From NCBI GenBank assembly GCA_003427395.1, contig BFEA01000401.1, positions 1,153,928 to 1,175,203 on the forward strand: a stretch of 21,276 bases of DNA. Reading direction: 5' to 3'. Within the stretch, counting starts at the first letter, position 1, and every line of letters starts with the position of its first letter. Below are positions 17,500 to 21,276 of the stretch, piece after piece. A program made the position numbers and the translations under genes. Source of the stretch: Chara braunii. Lineage: Eukaryota > Streptophyta > Charophyceae > Charales > Characeae. The notes below the pieces were generated by a model. It did not search any database. It had not been told where the DNA came from and saw only the letters and a list, made by a program, of their open reading frames with translations.

Positions 17500-17652
17500 C
17501 AATCGCATCCCTTTTTCACTGCAATCGCATTCACTTTTCACTGCAATCGCATCCACTTTTCACTGCAATCGCATCCATTTTTCACTGCAATCGCATCCAT
17601 TTTTCACTGCAATCACATCATTTTTCACTGCAATCGCATCCATTTTTCACTG
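17500..17652. repeat. 22-bp minisatellite, seven copies
   Basis: Seven units of CAATCGCATCC-type sequence ending TTTTTCACTG: six of 22 bp and one of 21 bp (the sixth), total 153 bp. Units 4, 5 and 7 are identical; the others differ by one to three bases. Confidence 0.97.
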
Positions 17653-18146
17653 CTCCTCCCCAGAAGGGCAAAGCAGACTAATGCTTCCGAGTGACAAAAT
17701 CTGTTCAGGTCGTTGCTTCTGAATGCTTGTATGGCCAATAAACCACCCTTGTCCTCCCTCGACTGTGTACTCCCTGCTGCGGCTGTTGCCTGTTTGGTGT
17801 CTGAGCCTCTACCGGAAGCCACGAGGTCGCCCTCACTCTGTCCGGTCACTTGTGAGATATTGTTGCCGCCTGGTTCTCCCCTCTCTTGCCTGTGCTGTTG
17901 GAATCTCTCTCCTACGGCCAGTGGTTCAGTTCTCTTGGAGCAATCACAATCTCGCTCAAAACTTGTCCAGGGCAACCACAGCTTCACCTTTGCATTTTGA
18001 TGCTTGGACACTCACATGCCTGGCTTGTGGAAATTTACGTAACGTCCAGGCCGCAGTGGCTCACAGAGCACTGACGCTGCCGAACTCTTTGTGATTACTT
18101 CCAAACAAGCTGGTGACACCCTCTATGCCCTTTCCAAAGCATACAT
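17653..18146. other. No recognised gene
   Basis: Overlapping open frames of 60-125 codons exist on both strands with no motif that I recognise. AATAAA lies at 17737-17742 without any gene to assign it to. Confidence 0.4.
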
Positions 18147-18150
18147 CTCT

Positions 18151-18242
<92 letters not shown>
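18147..18242. repeat. (CT)n(GT)n compound microsatellite
   Basis: CT runs 18147-18167, then 76 bases of pure GT to 18242. Confidence 0.98.
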
Positions 18243-18246
<4 letters not shown>

Positions 18247-18524
18247 CCCTGTTACGGCATGTCAGTCTGTTTCTCAGTGCTGCGTTCAACACATCCCTTT
18301 ATGCTGCAGAAAACACAGGTCTCTTCCCTCGGCGAGGGTGGCAAACATGTTGTGGAGGTGAAACCGTGGCGTGCAGAAATGACCCGAACTGATGTGTTCA
18401 GGCACACCCTGGAAGGTATACAGTGCGACATTTTTTCAAGTTGAATGCCGGCCAGATGAACCGCACCAGGAAAGGTTGCCACCTTCTAAATGTGCTGATT
18501 GTCATTTCATTTTCTCTCCTGAGG

Positions 18525-18530
18525 ACACAC

Positions 18531-18599
<69 letters not shown>
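18525..18599. repeat. (AC)n microsatellite
   Basis: 75 bases of AC with one G interruption near 18535. It is complementary to the GT tract at 18167-18242. Confidence 0.98.
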
Positions 18600-18602
<3 letters not shown>

Positions 18603-19804
18603 CATGTCAGCCCCACCGTTTCGGGCACAGCTGCTTGCCATGTGACTGTCCCCTAAATGGGGTCCCTGCCTTTCTGGGTGCAGTGTAATGATAGTCATGG
18701 GGTGCTGCATGGCTGGTCAAGTGAATCCCTTATGTTTCAGTGGGATGCATGAATCATGAAGAGGTTCCGTGTTATATGCTGTGCTATGCCCCGTGAGTGA
18801 GAGAGTGCCCATTTGAAGGAACGCCTCTGGTCCCCAATACCCCTCCCTGTTGCAACCCAATCACAGGGGTCGCGATGCTCCTGCAAGGAAGGGGGCATGG
18901 AGGGTTCATGGGTGTCACTGTGTAAAATTGTTACGACAGGCGCACTACTACTAGGTATTACCATAGGGAAGGAAAGATGAGGGGGGGAACAGAGGAAGGT
19001 AGGGGGGTCATACGGCTTCGCGCTCTGGACTCCTTCCTAAAACCCAGGTTCCGCTGCGCACGCAGGGGTCTGGCTACCCCAACCAGTGTAGGCCAAAACA
19101 CTGGCCTGTCCAGGAGGGAGTCCACTCTCCTCTAGCTTGACATCAGTTTGCCAGGAGGCCGAAAACTCGACGGCGCTGTCGTCAGCCGGGCAGTGAAAAC
19201 CTGGGCCTGACATTGTGCCAAGAGAATGCCTCTCAAGAGTGAGATTGGGGGGTATAGAGAAAGGCCTGCAACAGTGCTGGAGGTTTGGCTGGCAAGGGGA
19301 GCAAACGTGGTTAACCAGGGGTGTTATTTTCGACGGATTTTGCACCGAATTGCACTGAAACTGTCATATTGTGCTGATTTTTTGTTTTTTTTTCTTGTTT
19401 TTTTTTGTGTGATATATATGTGCTTTAGGGTATGTCATGTGTGCAGTTTTGACATGTTTGGATCAATAATGAAAAAGTAGGCATTTCGTTGAATTCGTTG
19501 GACACTTCATTTTGACTCGGACAGTGTTTTTGTGTTAGGGTTTCATAGTGTTTTTTTGTTTTTTTTCCGTTTATTTTTGCCTGTGTCCTTTTTTTTATGT
19601 TTGCACTATGGTCTCAATCGTTTGTTTTTGGATTTTTTTGATGAAATTTGCATCGCAATTGCCAACGAAAACGACGAATATTTGGGCCCCCGTGAACCGT
19701 CTCTCTAGGAGGCTAGAGGCAGGGTAAGGGACGCTGAAGTGTTCGGGGCCGAGGAAGGTGTACCTGAGGGGCGGAGGATGGGCAGTGGTAGAGCGGAGGA
19801 GGTG
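18600..19804. other. No recognised gene; T-rich patch
   Basis: About 19370-19640 is T-rich with several T6-T9 runs. The reverse-strand frame at 19037-19345 (102 codons) resembles no known domain. No RNA gene was seen. Confidence 0.45.
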
Positions 19805-19860
19805 GGGGAAGGAGACTAGAGGAGAGGTGGTAGGGGAAGGGGACTACAGGAGAGGTGGAG
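19805..19860. repeat. 28-bp tandem repeat, two copies
   Basis: GGGGAAGGAGACTAGAGGAG-type unit at 19805-19832 and again, with a few changes, at 19833-19860, inside a G/A-rich region (about 19740-19920). Confidence 0.9.
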
Positions 19861-20600
19861 GGGGATGGCGCTGTGCGGTGTAAGACGCCCGAGGATGGGG
19901 GGATGGGAAGGGCTACGAGGAGTGGGGTATTACATGGGGGTGCAACGAGGAAACGGGCTTGGCTCAGTACCGAGGCTATTGGCAGGATCATTCGCTTGGC
20001 TAGTGGGGGGGAGAGGGGGGTTAGTACACATATGGTGAAATGAAGGTTTGGGGGAATTGTTGAAGAACAGAAGTAGCCCGTTTTATGTTTGGAGGCGCAA
20101 AACCTGACCAATCACAGATTTTACTTGAGAAAGAAAACATCGTGCAACTAATAGTGTGAGTGGAGGTTGTCTGTTTGCACCCTCTGTTTTCTCATTTTCA
20201 CTTTGCCGACATTTTTGCTTTCTTTTTCTTGTTCTCCCCCCCCCCTGGTGCAGCTACTTGGGCCGTTAAACATGAAGGATCTAGGGGAGAACCATCCACC
20301 ACTCGCACCTTTAGCTCCCACATACAGGGCTGCAGTGCATACTATCTTAGCGAGGTTGTGCATAAAGCAGCAGTAGTACCTTTGACGCTTCCCCCCTTGC
20401 CAAGCCTAGAAACGCCCTGTGCACCACCAAAGAAAATGAACCAGCCAGGGGGTCCCCCTTTTGGCTGGCGCCGCCGGGCATTTTGCCACGGCAGGCCGAC
20501 CTGCGGAACTGTGTGCGTTAACGGCCACATCGGGAGAAAAGGTATCGGTGGTTTATTTAATTCCCCGTTGCATTCTTAAATGACACGGTACTAAGCGAAC
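19861..20600. other. No recognised gene
   Basis: G-rich to about 20020, then ordinary composition. A frame at 20160-20579 (139 codons, + strand) overlaps others on both strands and shows no motif. A pyrimidine tract ending GGTGCAG at about 20254 looks like a splice acceptor but leads to no recognised exon. Confidence 0.4.
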
Positions 20601-20796
20601 ACTCACACTAGGAGTTTTTCGACTTCTCTGTGGACGTAATAGCGTTTAGCTGCATCCTGGCTGGGTCGGAAAAGCGGTCATATACATCGGGGAAAGTCCT
20701 AGTGTGAGTATGCCCCCCGGGTCGGAAAAGCGGGCATATACGTCTGGGGAAGTCGTAGTGTGAGTATGCCCCCGGGTCGAAAAAGCGGTCAAATAC
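20601..20796. repeat. 55/56-bp tandem repeat, three copies, with an inverted outlier
   Basis: Units begin GGGTCG(G/A)AAAAGCGG at 20663, 20719 and 20774 and include AGT(C/-)(C/G)TAGTGTGAGTATGCCCC. At 20601-20613 ACTCACACTAGGA is the exact reverse complement of TCCTAGTGTGAGT (20697-20709), and GTTTTTCGAC nearby is the reverse complement of the GTCGAAAAA part, so an inverted fragment precedes the array. Confidence 0.88.
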
Positions 20797-20850
20797 AGGC
20801 GAGAGCTCTCGCCTGCTCCGGGAGGAACTCCCTGTCAAAGTTACAGGACT
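20797..20850. repeat. 18-bp perfect palindrome, left copy of a duplicated segment
   Basis: AGGCGAGAGCTCTCGCCT (20797-20814) is a perfect palindrome, followed by GCTCCGGGAGGAACTCCCTG, which also folds on itself (GGGAG-CTCCC). A related segment follows at 21127-21195. Confidence 0.9.
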
Positions 20851-21126
20851 GACCTGGGACTTCAATCCACATTGATGAGAGTTTTCTCTGCTCTGCTGTA
20901 CCCTGCAGCTTGACTTGACTGACCTGCGACTGGAGCTTGGGGTGCAGGGGCTGCATTGGGTCTACGATTGCGGATTGGACTGGTTTCAGAACACTGTTGG
21001 GGGGGGATGGGGACTGGGACTGGCAGTGATGAGACTGAGACTGCCTGGCCTTTCGAATTTTCAGATTGTCTTCCTGATTTCTTTTCATCGATCCCCTTGA
21101 ACTCTGGAGGGGATTCCGGCCAGGGC
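20851..21126. other. No recognised gene; reverse-strand Ser/Pro-rich frame
   Basis: A reverse-strand frame (20862-21236, 124 codons) reads Ser/Pro-rich sequence, with RSSRELSP echoing RSRRELSP in the reverse frame of the neighbouring copy (20608-20865). The echo comes from the duplicated DNA, so it is weak evidence for a protein. A gene entering from the right cannot be excluded. Confidence 0.3.
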
Positions 21127-21195
21127 AGGCGAGAGGCGAGAGGCGAGAGCTCTCGACTACTCCGGGGGGATTTCCCCGTCAATCCAATGCTCTGC
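21127..21195. repeat. (AGGCGAG)3 and second copy of the palindromic segment
   Basis: Three AGGCGAG heptamers at 21127-21147 lead into the 12-bp palindrome CGAGAGCTCTCG (21144-21155). CTCCGGGGGGATTTCCCCGT follows, diverged from the segment at 20797-20850. The shrunken palindrome here against the 18-bp one shows divergence of a duplicated unit about 340 bp apart. Confidence 0.85.
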
Positions 21196-21276
21196 AACGA
21201 TGTCGAAGGGCTCGGCTGGGCAGGAGCGAGTGCCATTTATCATTCCACGAATTTGTTTAACCGCCACCGCATTTTC

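Overview
This is nuclear eukaryotic DNA, most likely from a streptophyte green plant or alga. A charophyte such as Chara is my guess from the style of the genome; nothing in the sequence proves the species. The grounds are one multi-exon gene whose protein is of the plant ING2 type, a plant-type U6 snRNA-like sequence, GT-AG introns of about 0.9-3.4 kb, and many long GT/GA/CT microsatellites. There is no sign of bacterial gene organisation.

Layout: positions 1-4067 hold a GA microsatellite, an acidic low-complexity open frame (158-1408, doubtful as a gene) and diverged local repeats. Positions 4068-14206 carry the one gene I am sure of, an ING2-like PHD-finger chromatin reader on the + strand. 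It has six visible coding exons: 4068-4139, 7562-7749, 8639-8702, 10911-11140, 12391-12429 and 14069-14206. All splice phases agree and the frame ends at TAA. The first coding exon, expected to add roughly 15-20 residues, was not found.

The introns hold the more unusual material. The first visible intron has a hammerhead-ribozyme-like core (4585-4621), a U6 snRNA-like sequence with a 4-nt insertion (5210-5301), 48-bp and 53-bp minisatellites, and a nearly perfect 197-bp tandem duplication that ends just before the next exon. Intron 8703-10910 has a possible 33-nt cassette exon. Intron 12430-14068 has a long foldback hairpin.

From 14207 to the end I see no convincing gene. There is a probable 3' UTR with a short CW-zinc-finger-like motif, several tandem and inverted repeats, a pair of complementary TG/AC tracts of about 75 nt that could pair with each other, and at the right end a repeat cluster with an 18-bp perfect palindrome.

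The gene product is expected to act in the nucleus. Its N-terminal ING coiled-coil half would join a histone acetyltransferase or deacetylase complex, and its C-terminal PHD finger would bind H3K4me3. I found no multi-gene system in this window.
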